Assembly (NCBI GenBank): GCA_036023115.1
Contig: JAYKKT010000073.1
Location: forward strand, 19,019,001-19,083,000
Length of the DNA: 64,000 bases
From: Brasenia schreberi
Taxonomy: Eukaryota > Streptophyta > Magnoliopsida > Nymphaeales > Cabombaceae
Direction of reading: 5' to 3'
The notes beneath the pieces were generated by a model. That model was not told the origin of the DNA and made no database searches. It saw only the letters and a list, made by a program, of their open reading frames with translations. Shown here one piece after another: positions 1-13,428 of this stretch. Numbering within the stretch: position 1 is the first letter of the stretch; every line of letters starts with the position of its first letter. The position numbers were made by a program, and so were the translations under genes.

Positions 1-1100
1 TTAACATAAAGTACGTAACACAAAACATGCAGTTTAAGAAGGCTTTTAATTTTTCCTTTTTGATTCCTATTTCAAATGAACTCTAGTTGCCTCGCATGGA
101 GAAGCACTACATGTATGACCTAATACTTTTAAGAAGGAACTTTGAGAGCACAAAAGGAACTCTGGAAGGATATATCAATCAATTCACCTACACATAAATT
201 AAATAGACAAGTTAAGAGATTCCATGACGCTACAAATTTCTAGCAAAAACATACCGATTGCTATAAGCACGAAAAGAAGAAACAAATAAAACCATGTATC
301 ACTTAATTTTTCTATACACAAAGTCGATACAAGTTGGCAGTTCTTATCATGAATAGAAGCAGATCAATAGCCGTTAAAACAATGGGAAACAACGGTTATG
401 ATATTGAAATCACAACTGAAGCAATGCAACCATACACACAGGCTCACCAGCAGCGGGATTCGACGGTAGTGCTGCTGCTCAATGGAGAGAGAGCACAAGC
501 AATCTGAGGACACAGAGCTCAGGCAGCAGTGTGTGTGCGAGAGAGAGAGGGCATCTCACCATCACCAGTGTTCAGAGCCAAAGGCGCGCACAAGAAAGAG
601 AGGTGAGAGCACGGCAATCTGTTCACAAGCACGATCAGAAGTGAGAGGGGGGGGGGGGGGGGAAGGGAAATCCCTGGAACTTGGCATAGGGGTGATCTCG
701 CCAGCCGGAGGTCTGGGAGACGCCGGCGGTGGTGGTGCGGAATCGACGGCGTGGGGAAGTTTGTCATGTACAATGAGAGGCTGAAGGCGTTCGTCGAGCT
801 ACCTAATTGCGTGATTTGCATTTTCCTCATTTGGTGAAGAGGGGTTTGTACACCCCCAAACGCGGCATAAGCAAGCCCTCGTAATATGCCCAAGGGGTGC
901 ACCCGCTTAATGAAGGCCGTTAAGCGCCCGAAACTCCCGTTGGGCGCTTAAGCGCGCTTTTAATAACTACGTGCGTGTGAGCGCACCTACTGTGATATGT
1001 TTTTAGTGCACTTAAAAATTTTAAGAATTAAAAAAAGACGAAAGATACCATTATTATATTCATGCTTTAAAAAAATAATGGTCAATATATAAAATATATA
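1..1100. other. No supported gene; possible 5' leader of a gene leaving the window on the left
   Basis: The stretch holds no recognisable coding exon. On the minus strand, a GC-rich, CT-rich leader-like stretch (about 780 to 454) ends in a good donor-like sequence (CTGCTG/gtgagcct near 453), and the AT-rich sequence further left looks like an intron. This could be a first non-coding exon of a gene running off the left edge, but no protein can be recognised. A G homopolymer of about 14 bases lies at 647-661. Confidence 0.2.
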
Positions 1101-1127
1101 AATGAACATCATAGGCAGGATCCGATG

Positions 1128-1130
<3 letters not shown>

Positions 1131-1192
<62 letters not shown>
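1131..1192. repeat. Compound (CT)n(AT)n microsatellite
   Basis: About 20 CT units run directly into about 11 AT units. The same CT-then-AT order recurs at 46411-46468. Open frames across it are only repeat translations (LSLSLS/YIYIYI). Confidence 0.95.
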
Positions 1193-1193
<1 letters not shown>

Positions 1194-1696
1194 AAAGAAA
1201 AAAAGGTTCCATATTACAGGCTAATGTTGTATGATGCAATGCACAATGATAAATGGGCAAAATTGACAGAGGCATGTACCAGTGTTCGATATTATTGTGC
1301 TCCGAAGTCCTATGAATTCCAGTACTCGAGTTGCAATGGCAGGTACAACCATAGTGTTCCCAACATATTTCAGGGTCCAAGCATAGCATGCCTGCTTCTC
1401 AAATGCATGAGAAAGTACAACTGGTACTTAAATCCAAGGTAGGATCCAGATTCCAGACAAGAAAACATTAAGGGGCACTTGAACAGGCATCTCCTCACGC
1501 TCCTTCACTTGTTTTCTCGATGGGCGGAATGATTCCGCCTGATTGGGAGCCATAATTTTCTATACTTCTATTTATGTTGCACCCAAAAAGGAAACGGGAC
1601 ATGGGAAACGATAAAAAAAACTAAACAACACAATTTGAAATACATATGTTTCAATTTATTATATTTTTAAAATACATAATTATACAATATATATAT

Positions 1697-2578
1697 TAAA
1701 CTAAGCCTTTTCTCATATTACATGGGGTCGGCTATGTGGATTCTTTGTTTCCATAGAGCCCTATCATGTGTCATGCTAACAGTTAACTCAATATAAACTA
1801 GATCATTCTTTATTATTTATTTCCAATACTTTTATGATCATCATCTTCTTCTTTTAACATTTTCATAATCTAGTTTTTCATATCTTCTTACGAGAGTATC
1901 CTTTAATTGTCTTTCTATATGTTCAAACCATCTTAAACAATTTCCACTCGTTTTATCCTCTATTGATGTTACTCCCAATTTGTTTCTAATAACCTAATTA
2001 TGTATACGGTCTTTTCTTGTATGACCACTCATCAATCTCAACATCTTTATTTATACTATGAACATATTTTCTACATTATGCAGCCTAACACTTATGACCA
2101 TAAAACATAGCAGGTTTAATTGTTACTCTATAATATTTACCTTTCAACTTTAATGACATCTCCTTATCACATAGAACACCTGATGTCCCTCTCCATTTTA
2201 GCCAACTAGCATTAATTCTATGCGTAACATCTCCATCAATTTTTTCATCACCCTAAAAAACTGATCCTCGGTATTTAAAACTTTCTTTGTGAGGGATGCA
2301 ATGTGTGTCAACCTTAATTTCTATGTCCTCTGAAGTTTCCAAATATCAAACTTATATTTTATATATTCTGTGTTTGTTCTACTAAGTTGTAAGCTTTTAC
2401 TTTGTAATGTTTTTCTCAATAATTCTAATTTCATATTAACTTTTTCCTTAGACTCATCCACTAACACAATGTCATCTACAAATAACATACACCAATATAC
2501 TTCATCTTTAATATGTTTTGTTAACTCACCAATATAAATAAATATAGACTTAAAGTTGATCTATGATGTAACCCAACA

Positions 2579-2585
<7 letters not shown>
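1697..2585 (-). mobile_element. RTE-type LINE remnant (3' half, decayed)
   Basis: The sequence aligns by eye with the better copy at 61668-62975, including the 3' terminal block with 'ggggtcggctatgtgg', the block 'ccataaaacatagcagg' and the region equivalent to the FADD reverse-transcriptase motif. It is read on the minus strand, is 5'-truncated and has no open reading frame. Its truncated end abuts the (GT)n(AT)n microsatellite at 2580-2662. Confidence 0.8.

Positions 2586-2662
<77 letters not shown>
2580..2662. repeat. Compound (GT)n(AT)n microsatellite
   Basis: About 8 GT units are followed by about 33 AT units. It sits at the 5'-truncated end of the LINE remnant. Confidence 0.95.
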
Positions 2663-2672
<10 letters not shown>

Positions 2673-5600
2673 TATATATACTGCAAAATATGCCACTATT
2701 AGAATAAAAAAATATATACCAAGGAGTTGTCTGAGATCTGCCACTATTAGAATTCAAACAAGAATCCTAGATCATTATAAGCACCAAGCTCAACCACTCA
2801 CGCTAATAACGTCTTTTATGTTTTAGGTGGGTAGTGTTTTATATAAAGGTTTCAAATGAAGCCGACAGACACATCGTCGTAACGTTTGGGCAACGTGTCA
2901 GCAGTCAATCCCTTTTCACAAAGATTTCGAAATGCAAAACACCATGCAACGTAGCTTCTCGTACCAAAACGAGCAAAAGCTTGCAACCAAGGGTCTCATT
3001 CTGGATCTGGTTATGGGTCTGTGAGACGAAGTACCAGTCATGGACTGAAAAAGTGGCTTGATGAAAGTGATACCATATCGGACCTAGATCTTGGTTTGGT
3101 ACCAGACTGGAAAGCATCCCAACCGAAAATTGGATCCAAACCGGGTCCCATCACTCCGAGATCCCCTCAAGAGAGATATGAGGCGACCGCATTTCCGATC
3201 CCCCGCCTAATCATTCCGAGTTCCCCTCAAACTTCGAAGCGGGTCCCATCACTCCGTACCTGACCTGAGCCCTTCACCATCTGCGGGGCCCGAGACTCCG
3301 GAATGAGAATAGGAGGCGAACGTTTGCCCTTCCTTTTAGACCAAATAACAGTTAGTGCCACTACGCTTCGTTCCACGCTTTCCGTTCCGACATTCTCCGC
3401 CGGCGGAACGCTCACCATCCCGTCAGATTTTGATGGACTCGTTCACAAAGCCAGAAGCACACTTCGGTAGTTGGCCCCCCCCACCTCTCTCTCTCGTGTT
3501 TTATTTGTCAAATTATTTGAAATATATATATATATATAGCAGAACATTTCTATAGAAACGAAAACAAATTTCAAACAGAAACATTTGCTTAGAATTCTCC
3601 AAGTACAACCAGTAGAAGCTCATGTTTGGATCTATATATTTATATGTTCTGGATATATAGATAGTGCACAATCCATCTAAACCGTAGTTTCTGAAGTAAA
3701 TAACGCCTCTACTCCATGCCCGATCCAAATAAGTAATGAGTTCTAAAAGATCAATGGATTTACGGCCACACCCCTTTATGATGGATCCATCTTCTTCTTA
3801 CACCTTTGAATCTCATAGCCGAGCAGGATCAAATGGTACTGTCCAGGATTACGACCATGACTATTTCTTCCGAAACATTCTTTATGGGAATGTGTTTAAG
3901 TTAGGTTGTAGATTTACACAATCCAGACTTCTAAGTGGAAGTAGAAAGAGGACCATGATGCACGCCTCCGTTGTAAAAATTTGTTGGGGAGTTATTAAAG
4001 AAAAGTTTAATGGGAATTTGGACTCTGACTAATGTCTAATCTCGAAAGCCGTGCGTACAGACGCATTTTGCAATAATACTCGTGATATGAATGACCATCG
4101 TAGCATTCAGCGAGATAATGGAGATAAAGATGACGCCATGGCACGCCCTTAGGGTCGGCTGTTTCATTGGTGTCATTTCATCAGCCACGTCTGGAGTATA
4201 CATAATTTTCTTTTGGTTACAATTGGGAGGCCCAAGCCAGCATACACAACCTTCATATCGAACTGATGACGTTCAATTAGTGAACGAATCCCCAGGCCAT
4301 TTTAGGTTTTCTTGTGTAAATAATTTACATTTGACATTTTTATGATTGGTATTATATATGTATCTCTACTTAATAATGAAATGAGAGTCTGTGAGTAATT
4401 TTGGGTATAGTCCGAAGAGTATCAATTTGGTTAGTTGAGCCCAAAACGGGTTTTGTTCGGAGATCTGAAGCAGCTAACAAGAACTCACCCCGGTTAGACT
4501 CTTTTGTGTAGTTTGGGGGCGGCTGACGAAGAGGTTACTCCGCCTGCGACCTAAGAGCAGCCATATGGGCTGGTCCTGCGATGCACTTTGATGGAATCCA
4601 ATGTTTGTTGAGAGCCTCCTCTTCCATATTTTTCAGATATTGATACTCTGGGAAACAAAAAAGATTTAACTTTTAATTGATTCAGATCTGTCTAGGCAGT
4701 CTGATCAAGCCAATTTAAGGAATCACTTCGGAGAACACTGTCGACGTTGGTTATAACTGACAGTATATATATATATATATCACCCAGTGGCGGCAAACAA
4801 AATTATGTTGTTTTCTAGCTTAATGACTGAAAGTTCCATGAATAGAATGAACCCATAAAGGCCACTGACCGTGTCACAGAGAGAGAGAGACAGAGAGAGA
4901 GAGAGAAGGCGGGGGCTACTGCATGCGCGTGCATGCAAACAAAAGCCAATACGTCACGTTATCTTCATGGGTACTCGAACAGACGGCGCGAAAGAAGGAA
5001 CAGAGACGATCAAAAAGGGATAGGGAAGGAAGTGAATGAATAAAATAAGAGAATTCTTCCCACAAACATCTTGTTGTACCCTCAGAAAGGAAAGCGAATA
5101 TAAAATAAGAGGCTTCCGTTCAGGCACGAATCAATCTGGAGGATCGCAAAGATAGGGACAACGAATGTTAGCCCTTTCCCAATACTGGCCTAGTTCCGCT
5201 GGCCTCAAAAGAGAATACCAAACCCTACATTTTGCTGCGGAAAGAAGAGGAATGATTACACCGAGAGGGGTGACGTAATATAACCAAACACCAACCTGTC
5301 TGTACTGCATACTTCTTATTCACCCACTCCGTGCTTTTCACTATTTAAGGCATGAATGCAATGCAAAAGGATCCCACAACATATATTCCTCCTCTTACAT
5401 TTCTTTGTCCCTATTGAAGTTTAGCTGCAAATCAAAGCAGCTGCTTTGCCTAATTCCTTCATCTTGAGATGCTGAAAGGCAGCACATCTTCAGTGAGATA
5501 TGTTACGAGATCATTTATTTGAATTCTACCTCCACAGTGAGATGATCAAAATCCGTCTCTCTCTCTGTCTGTGTCCCTCTCTCTCCCTATATATATATAT

Positions 5601-6100
5601 ATAAATGTGTGTGTACGCGTGTGTATGTACAGTGTTATGGATAAATAAACATTAAGTACGACTGTTTACCACCATAAGATGCAAACTCCTGTCAAAATCA
5701 TGGATTGAGGATGTGAATTATGGAATTTAATGGGTGACTCGTGTCAGTTTCTAGGTGCTTAAATCAAACACTTATTATTAATCCCTTGAACAATGAGACT
5801 TTTGTTCTTCACCTACAAATAAACGAGTTATCACCTTACGAGATATTCCTTTCGAGGGAGACCACTTTATCAATAGATATTGAAGGGTTCATCGTATAAT
5901 ACATGATCGCGTGTGTGTGTGCATGCATGTATATGAGAGAGAGAGACTAACAGTTACATTATCACTGCGATGATGCACCAAACATGAGTTGAACATATGG
6001 TGTTGGAACATGAAAACCAATGCAAAAGGGAGTATTAGAAAACAGTGACGGCGTCGGTGACCAAGAAGTTCAAAAACCTCGGAAAGCCGATCCGGGAGAC
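2663..6100. other. Intergenic, no supported gene
   Basis: Only short open frames occur, none with a recognisable domain. The longest is 98 codons at 3736-4032 (+), with no family I can name. Contents include GA-rich (4877-4906) and short AT tracts. This stretch lies downstream (3' side) of the minus-strand WUS gene, so its distal 3' regulatory DNA could be here, but I see no specific element. Confidence 0.5.
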
Positions 6101-6122
6101 GGAAGGAGAACGTCTCCGTTGT

Positions 6123-7094
6123 TCACGAACCAAAACGGAACCCAGCATCAACCGACTCGAAGCGTCCCATGTAGCCGTCTCGGGCCGGAAACGACCCCAG
6201 TGTAAGCTCCAAAGAGCCCACGCGGTCATTATCGACATCGACAGCATCGCCAAAGTACCATGAAGGATACGACTCGGCGGCTTCCTTTCTACCAGAATCG
6301 ATTTCCGAGTCCTCCGCGCCTCGTAAAGGGAAGAGCTGAAGCGTCTCGACGTCCACCTCGTTACCATCCGTCTCACCCGATTCTTGGTGGCTGAAGCACC
6401 CATATGAGTCTGCCATCGTACCGGCCATGTAGCTACCCCCCGAACAAAAGCTGCTCTCCAAGTAACGCTCCTAGCACCAACCAAACAACATAATAAGAGC
6501 GCGCCAACACACACAAAAACACGCATAGAGAGAGAGAAGACTGCAGTTTGGGATATTACAGATCTCGCCAACATCGCGTTACAAATAGTATCTAGGAAGC
6601 AAGAAACAAGTTATTTGGCCTGTTTAATGGTGAGTTAGGCTTACTAAAGGGTTAGAAGAGGTTAAATTCTGTAAGTGGTAATATATAAAAAATGCTTTGA
6701 GGGAAATGAGATGCGTATATCAGTAAGCCAGTATACTGATATTAGAAATCAACCAGTATACAGAAAGGAACATTTTCGTTGGAGACGGAAAATATGGATA
6801 TATAACGTTGGAAAACATATGATGAGGAAGATATATAACCTTACGAGAAGAAAATAATTCTTAAGCATTAAATGAATGACAATGCTGGTGATCATGGCTT
6901 TCTACGCTATCTCAAAAGTTGGGGTGGGGACTTTTTCAGAGCTTCAGTATTCTTACCCGAAAGCTTCCTCTTTCCAGAAGTACAGGGCCATAGCCTATGC
7001 CACTCATTTGGCCCCCAGCAAGTACGCTTCCACCAGCGAACGAAGAAACTCCTATACATAAACAAAAGCAAACGCTTATAGCTCGCGCGCACGC

Positions 7095-7170
<76 letters not shown>

Positions 7171-7576
7171 GTGTACCAGATACAGCAGGAGCACCATGGC
7201 CGCTAGTGCTAGAATCGACGAGGAACGAAGAGGCTATATTGGACGGGAAATCGCTGCAAGAAGCCATCCGTCCACCATTCCTCTGAACGGCCGAGTCCAC
7301 ACCGAGCCTCTTCTTTTGCCTCTCCCTGGCCTTGTGGTTCTGGAACCAGTAGAAGACGTTCTTCCCTTCGATCTTGCCATACTGCCGGAGTCTAGCGGAT
7401 ATCTTCTGAATCTGCTCCGTGTTAGGAGACCTCACCCCGTTGTTGTAATATAGCTCCCTAAGGATACGGATCTGCTCCGCTGTTGGGATCCATCTCGTAC
7501 TCGACTGTCTGCACAAGTAGCTAATCTTCGTGCCAACACCACTACCGCCGTTGCTTTCCTCTTGCCTGATATCCAT
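6123..7576 (-). CDS. WUS: WUSCHEL homeodomain transcription factor (WUS), two exons
   Basis: Exons are 7576-7184 and 6470-6123, joined in phase 0 (donor gtatct, acceptor tgctag), giving 246 aa. Residues 27-90 form the WUS-type homeodomain, opening TRWIP and closing with [14 protein letters not shown]. Exon 2 carries an acidic stretch (about 160-172), the WUS box TLQLFPL at 174-180 and an EAR-like SLELTL at 217-222. Acidic region plus WUS box plus EAR-like motif is the WUS combination rather than WOX4 or WOX5. In the family, WUS is a nuclear regulator that maintains shoot stem cells and recruits TOPLESS-type corepressors through the EAR/WUS box. I chose the ATG at 7576 (MDIRQEES); an in-frame ATG 17 codons upstream gives an unfamiliar extension. 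Odd points: a 24-residue tail follows the EAR-like motif, there is a single intron where Arabidopsis WUS has two, and a 70-bp (CT)n array sits just inside the intron. Confidence 0.93.
7099..7167. repeat. (AG)n microsatellite in the WUS intron
   Basis: About 34 AG units (CT on the gene strand) begin about 16 nt after the WUS exon-1 donor at 7183-7182. It makes a long pyrimidine tract at the 5' end of the intron. Confidence 0.95.
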
Positions 7577-7994
7577 CCAAGACTCGCTCACCCAACAAAG
7601 ATTTTGATAGAGAAGGGAAACGCACACTTGTTTTAACAGTTAGTGAATGTATGAGCTAGAACCTAGTGGTCTTAGCTCTCCCTCTCTCTCTGTCTCTCTC
7701 AAGCAAACTGAATGCATGGCCCTGTGCATTGAGAGCTGGATATAAAGATGTGACGCTTGTGATAGTGGTCATTTGTTTGGATATGGAGATCACATGCAGA
7801 GAAGACTTGAGACTCTTGGGGTATTCGTGAGAGAGGACAATAGCAGACAGAAAGACGGGATAAAGGAAAGTGAAAACTGACAAGGTAGGATTTTGAAAGG
7901 GTAGTGCAAAGGGGAATTTCCGGAAAATTTCTGAACTAAAGGAGAAAAGGAATGTGAAGAAGAGGTTCTTCTACTAATCACACACATATGATAT

Positions 7995-8002
<8 letters not shown>

Positions 8003-8049
<47 letters not shown>
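8003..8049. repeat. (AT)n microsatellite
   Basis: About 23 AT units, about 430 bp upstream of the WUS start codon. Confidence 0.95.
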
Positions 8050-8057
<8 letters not shown>

Positions 8058-9363
8058 AGAGGGAGAAGTTTCTACACTCATTCTCTTCGTTTGAACCTTT
8101 TGATCGAAAAGACGAAGGATCCAAATTCAAAAAGAAAAGTGATATATATATATATAGAGAGAGAGAGTTTGTGAAGAATGCCATTTGATAAAACGCAGAC
8201 CGGCGACTACATGGGGAGGATGGCAGTGTATAGGGAGTTTATTAGTTTGTCGTGATTTCGCACGTGTGAGCAGTCAAGCACGAGTCTCAAAACATCCGGG
8301 AATTCAATTTCCCCGATTCAGTGAGCGAGCCCAACTCACACGACCTTCTACTTCTCTCCGGGCTATATACTTTCTCTGTCTATCTATCATTCATCGCTCC
8401 AATAATGGACCATCAATCAGCAGTAAATTTCGTTGATACCACTGGTCAAAGCTCGTGGACTACAATTCTGGCAGCTCTACGTGTATGCACCCAAGTGATC
8501 AACGACGGCATCTCATCAACAACCTCGAAAGTCGTTCTCGAACGTCCATCTACAGCATCAACGGCTGCTAAATGTTTGCGGCAAACATAAAAAAAAACAA
8601 AAGAATTCTTTTTAAAGGAAACAGGACCCTATGTATGAATCAGAGGACAATCGGATATCGGTAGCCCAGTAAGCTTTCCTACTTGTCTAATGTAAAAAAT
8701 AAACCCAGTATTTGTTTGTGGGTTCTACCCAGCGATTTCCGTTTCGTGTAGAATATAGAAATCCAATCAACGAGAACGTATCAGATCTCGGTTCCTCTAC
8801 GGACCCGAGTTAGATTCAATTGAAGCGTATACTTGGTGGGAGGAGCATGAAACTAAGTTATTTGTGGGTTGGTAATATTCGATATTTAAAACATATTTTG
8901 CTTAGAGTAAGTATATATGCGACGAAAAACGAATTCAAAGAAGCTACATGGAGATAAATCTGCATTTGAACTAGTTTCGTCGTATAAGTAGATCCATGCT
9001 CACAATGACCAACAAGGATTAGCTAATGGAGATCAGGTTTGGTTTTGACACGGAAAATCCCCGGAGTGTTTCGTCGCACTCACAGGAAATAGCCATCCTC
9101 GAACTTCTCTCAATCAGATGCATTCAATCGTTTGACACGGAATCGAATGGCTGATGTTTGATATGCACAGTATTCTGTTTCTCTTTTCATGGGAACAACT
9201 CCCTCAGTGTGAAATCCGTCGAAAATGGTCTTTATAACCATTTCATGACTCATCTTTTCAAGACCATGAGAAATGGATTCCATGATCGATGATACCCATC
9301 TCATGAGAAACTGAATCCTAACACAGTGAGCTTGGAAATACAACCGCAAACTACATCCAATGG

Positions 9364-9476
<113 letters not shown>

Positions 9477-10232
9477 CTGCAATCCTGGGAAAAAGTTTCC
9501 CTATCATTCCCATCTAAGTCTGTTATGTACTGCTTACAATCAAGTTGCTGGGGGAAATTTGTGCCATTTGGTGATGCAAGAATCCCGTGTTACCTTGTTT
9601 ATTTCACAGTTCTTTTCCTGGAAATAGGAAATTCATTTTCTCCGTGTTTGTGAAATCCCGAAAACGAAAGTTCCCGTTTATGGCAGATGCATGGTTGTCA
9701 TGCTCATGCATGTTTACAACTTGCTCCTACTGAATTTTGAACCCCAGGCTTCCTAAACTTGACCGTGGTTTGACCATGTAAGTCATTTTCAAACTTAACT
9801 TTCACTCAGCATGGTCTTGAGCAAAACCCTGATGAACCTACTTTCACTGAGCTGAGCCAGCCACCCTGCAGGTCTTTGCTTAATTACAAGTTGCAGCGGA
9901 GTTAATGATGGACAAAATAAGCCATTTTCCTATTATTGTTCAACGCACCACTGAATTACATGAAATAAAATAAGTAAATATCTCTGGAAGAAGTGCAATT
10001 CAATTGTAACCAATTTTTTTGTTAACCAACGGAAGAAACCTTCTGTCAATAGCGGTGGGTCAGTAAGTCAGGTTTCACCCGAATCTCGTCAAGGTTTGGT
10101 TCACATAAGAACAGATCCATTGATATCCCGGATAGACCCATAAAGACCTATCTCATGTATGGAGCTGGGTATGGTTCAAAAACAAACTCCATCATACCAT
10201 CATCGAGCATAAGCTCTGCAAATTTTAACATA

Positions 10233-10500
10233 AATACATATACAACAACTAAGCATACTAGATAGAGTCGGTTATATGAATTTCTTATTTTCATAGAGTT
10301 TGATCATGTGCAATGGTAACAATTAACTCAACATAAGTTAAATCTTTTTTTATTGTTTCTTTCTAATACTTTTGTGGTCTCTTTTTTCTTTTTAATATTT
10401 TCACGATTTAGTTTTTGATACCTTTTTATCGAAGCTCGTCTTTCTACGTGTTCAAACTATCTTAAACAATTTTTTCTCATTTTAACTACATGTAACTCTA
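10233..10500 (-). mobile_element. RTE-type LINE 3' fragment
   Basis: It begins with the shared 3' terminus (acaacaactaagc on the plus strand) and follows the family consensus, with decay, for about 260 bp. It is non-coding. Confidence 0.65.
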
Positions 10501-13086
10501 ATATTTTAGAGAGTGATGTATGAATATAATATTTGATTTACATCTTTTTTGTAAGATTCAGCTACGACCTTGCATAACCATCATCTATCATAAAAAATAA
10601 ATGGTTGAGATTTGTTTAGACGAGTATCTTCGTATATATTATATACATAATATATATAAGATTAGACATTTTATTCTCGTACCTAAACCCAAACGTGATA
10701 GGATAGTGTTGAGTCAATATTACCATTCCTACCTCTTGGTTGGGACAGCATGGCATTGAACATAGACATGTCCATTTTATAATTAAGGGTTCAAAAGAGA
10801 TTCAAACTTGGTGGAAAACTAGCCAAAACTAGAATTGATCGAACCATGCTGAACAGTGTTAGATTTGGTCCCGATTTGTGGCTCCTGACAAAATTGGAAC
10901 CAAACATTTGTAGTGAAAGCTTGGATGTTTGAGGATAGACATGTTCGGTTCCAAGTAAATCGTAACTAAACCAGTTCAAAGCTGGTTCTAGTTTGGGTTC
11001 AGAAACAATAATTTTATAAAAATAAATAAAATTTAATTAAAAATCTAAATTTTAATAAAACCTTTAAAAAGTATCGAAACCGACAGTTAGGAACCACCGA
11101 TTCCTGTTGTGGGAATGGTGAAACCGGAACCAGACCGGATGAATCCCGGTTTCAGTTCTGATTTCACCAGCTCGGGGTCTAACCAGTTCTTGATCCGGTC
11201 TGATTCCGAACCGTTTGGCAGGTTAGGAACCGGAAATGTTAAGGTCCGTTCATGTAGTGGAATTTTGCAATGTTCGAAACTTACTTTTAGTCCTAAAACT
11301 TTGTCCTGGAAACAAGTTTCACGATTCTAAAAGTTTTGTAATTTCCCTTTTGATCGAAAATGGAGTTATTTAGTTTTGAAAATGGGCACTCAAGAGAAGA
11401 AGGATGCGACTCCTTTTCCCTTTTTTATTGAAAAGCTGGGTTCCATAAAATACCGATTTTCTATTGTTTTAAGTTCTTATTTTTATTGATACGCTCCATT
11501 TTATCAAATGTCTTTGAATACGCATTCTCTCTAATCACCGTCTTTTCCTCCTCTAACGATGTCTTTCCGTGTTATTGGCTTCTTTCTTCCTCTCAACAAT
11601 CTTTATCAATCTCCTTTTCCCTAATGATCTCTTTTAATCTCTCTTTGTCCTCAATCATTCAATCTCTTTCTCTTGATCTTGCTCTCTTCAATTGGCTATT
11701 TTTGGAACTCTCTCCAAGTGTTGTTCAATCTATTGATATCTTTCTCTCATCACTATCAACATTCAATCTCAATCTTATGAAAAATCACAGAAAATAGAGT
11801 TTTCAAGGGTCGGTGAGAATGGATGTTTGAGGTGAGTGGAGAAGACCGTGACGATGAAGTGCTTTTGAAAGTGCTACTCTTTAAAGAGCAGTACAAAGAG
11901 GTCTGTAATGAAAGGTCATCACCGAATATTATGACCACCCACGCCGATCAATAGAAGTACGAAATCATATCAGAGTAAAAAATATAATATAGTGTTGGTG
12001 ATAAAGGGCGTGGAAATGCTTTCTTGTTGGAGCAGTTAGGCACCCAAAGCAGTAATGAAAGGTCATCACCGAATATTAATTGTCAACTCTCAACCCATTT
12101 GATTCCGTGCACTCAGCTGATGGCTCTGTAGATTGAAAATTTTCTCTAAAAATTTCAGAGGCTAGATCAAGTAAGACAGCCATAGTTCCTTTCTGTTGTT
12201 CAAAACGTGCTAGTTTTTTTGGTAGATAACCTTCTCTCTCTCTAGATTGAGGTCAACCATTAAAATCTTTAAGAAAAAGCTTAATAGTATTAAGTGCACC
12301 AAATGTGCCCTACAAGAAGTAGAGTAATATTTTGTTACTTTTTTAATTTAAAACTAGATTATTGATCTCACTAATCGAACAATTGAGATCTTTAAGAATT
12401 ATTGAGTGTCAAAATAGGTGTGCACATTTACTACGTTATATATATACACACTCATCTATGCTCAGATTTGCTTAAAGATCTCAAACATTTGATCATTAAA
12501 GTTAATAATTGAGATCTTTAAGAAAAGAAAAATAATATAAAGTGCATCAAATGTATTTTACAAAAAGAATAGTATATTTTTTTGTTTTTAAATTCAAAAC
12601 TAAATCGTTGATCTCACTGATTGAAAGATTGAGATCTTTAAATATGTTTGAGTACAAATGAGTGTGCATATTTATTATGTTATATATATAAAGAGAGAGA
12701 ATAATTCATACGTACATTTATTCATGCCTATATCCACTTAAATATTTTCACCGTTCAATCAATATGACTAATAATAGAGATTTGAATTTAAAAGAATCTT
12801 AACGTAAAATATATAATAAACATGAAAAGTACAACTATATATATATATATATATATATATACGGTGGAAGCTGTAGATTGGAGCCCTCGAGTTCAATATA
12901 TGTCATTCACCATAATATATAGTTAGGTACTATAGAGGCATCATTCATAGTTAGTATACTGCATCAAAGTAGGTACCAATCATCCCTACTTTGAATGAGC
13001 TTTTCATGGCTATCTTCATCAAGACAAAATCCTATTACATTTGGATAATCGACTCCTTTGAATTGACCCAAACATGAATCAAGTTA
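10501..13086. other. Intergenic, repeat-derived, no gene
   Basis: The stretch contains a tract rich in 'aaccggaacc'-like motifs (about 10790-11320), a 27-bp direct repeat (11905-11931 and 12052-12078), a diverged tandem duplication (about 12262-12690) and a short (AT)n at 12836-12860. The 103-codon frame at 11486-11797 is Ser/Leu-rich low-complexity sequence and looks non-coding. Confidence 0.5.
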
Positions 13087-13428
13087 GAACAACAACAACA
13101 ACAACAACCAAGTCTTTTCTCATACTAAATGGGCTTAGCTACATGTATTCTTTGTTTATATAAAACTTGACCATGTTAACATTTAATTCAACATAAGCTA
13201 AATCATTTTTTATTGTTTTCTTCTAATACAAAATTTTATGGTCTTCCTTTTTTTTTAGTATTTTTATAGTATAGTTTCTCATACCTTCTTACCAGAACTT
13301 TATTTAGTCATCTTTCTACGTGTTCAAACCATCTTAAATGATTTTCTCTCATTTATAATGTATTGGTGTCACTCTCAATTTGTTTCTAATAATCTTTCCT
13401 TGTGTGATCACACTCATCCATATGAGAA
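13087..13428 (-). mobile_element. 5'-truncated RTE-type LINE insertion with 17-bp target duplication
   Basis: The insert starts with (AAC)n on the plus strand, which is the (TTG)n tail of the element read on minus, and continues with the family 3' sequence for about 340 bp. It is flanked by perfect direct repeats aaacatgaatcaagtta at 13070-13086 and 13429-13445. This fits target-primed reverse transcription with 5' truncation, so both ends of the insertion are defined. Confidence 0.85.

Noticed and set aside
482..902. Open frames on both strands (100 and 127 codons)
   Set aside because: Composition follows CT/GA tracts and a G run; no domain or splice-consistent gene. Kept only as a possible leader.
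3736..4032. 98-codon plus-strand frame beginning MSSKRSMDLRPHP
   Set aside because: Varied composition, but no recognisable family, no promoter or intron context, and the length is within chance expectation.
8185..8590. Overlapping 83- and 89-codon frames upstream of WUS
   Set aside because: No known domain and divergent orientation from WUS; likely non-coding promoter-region sequence.
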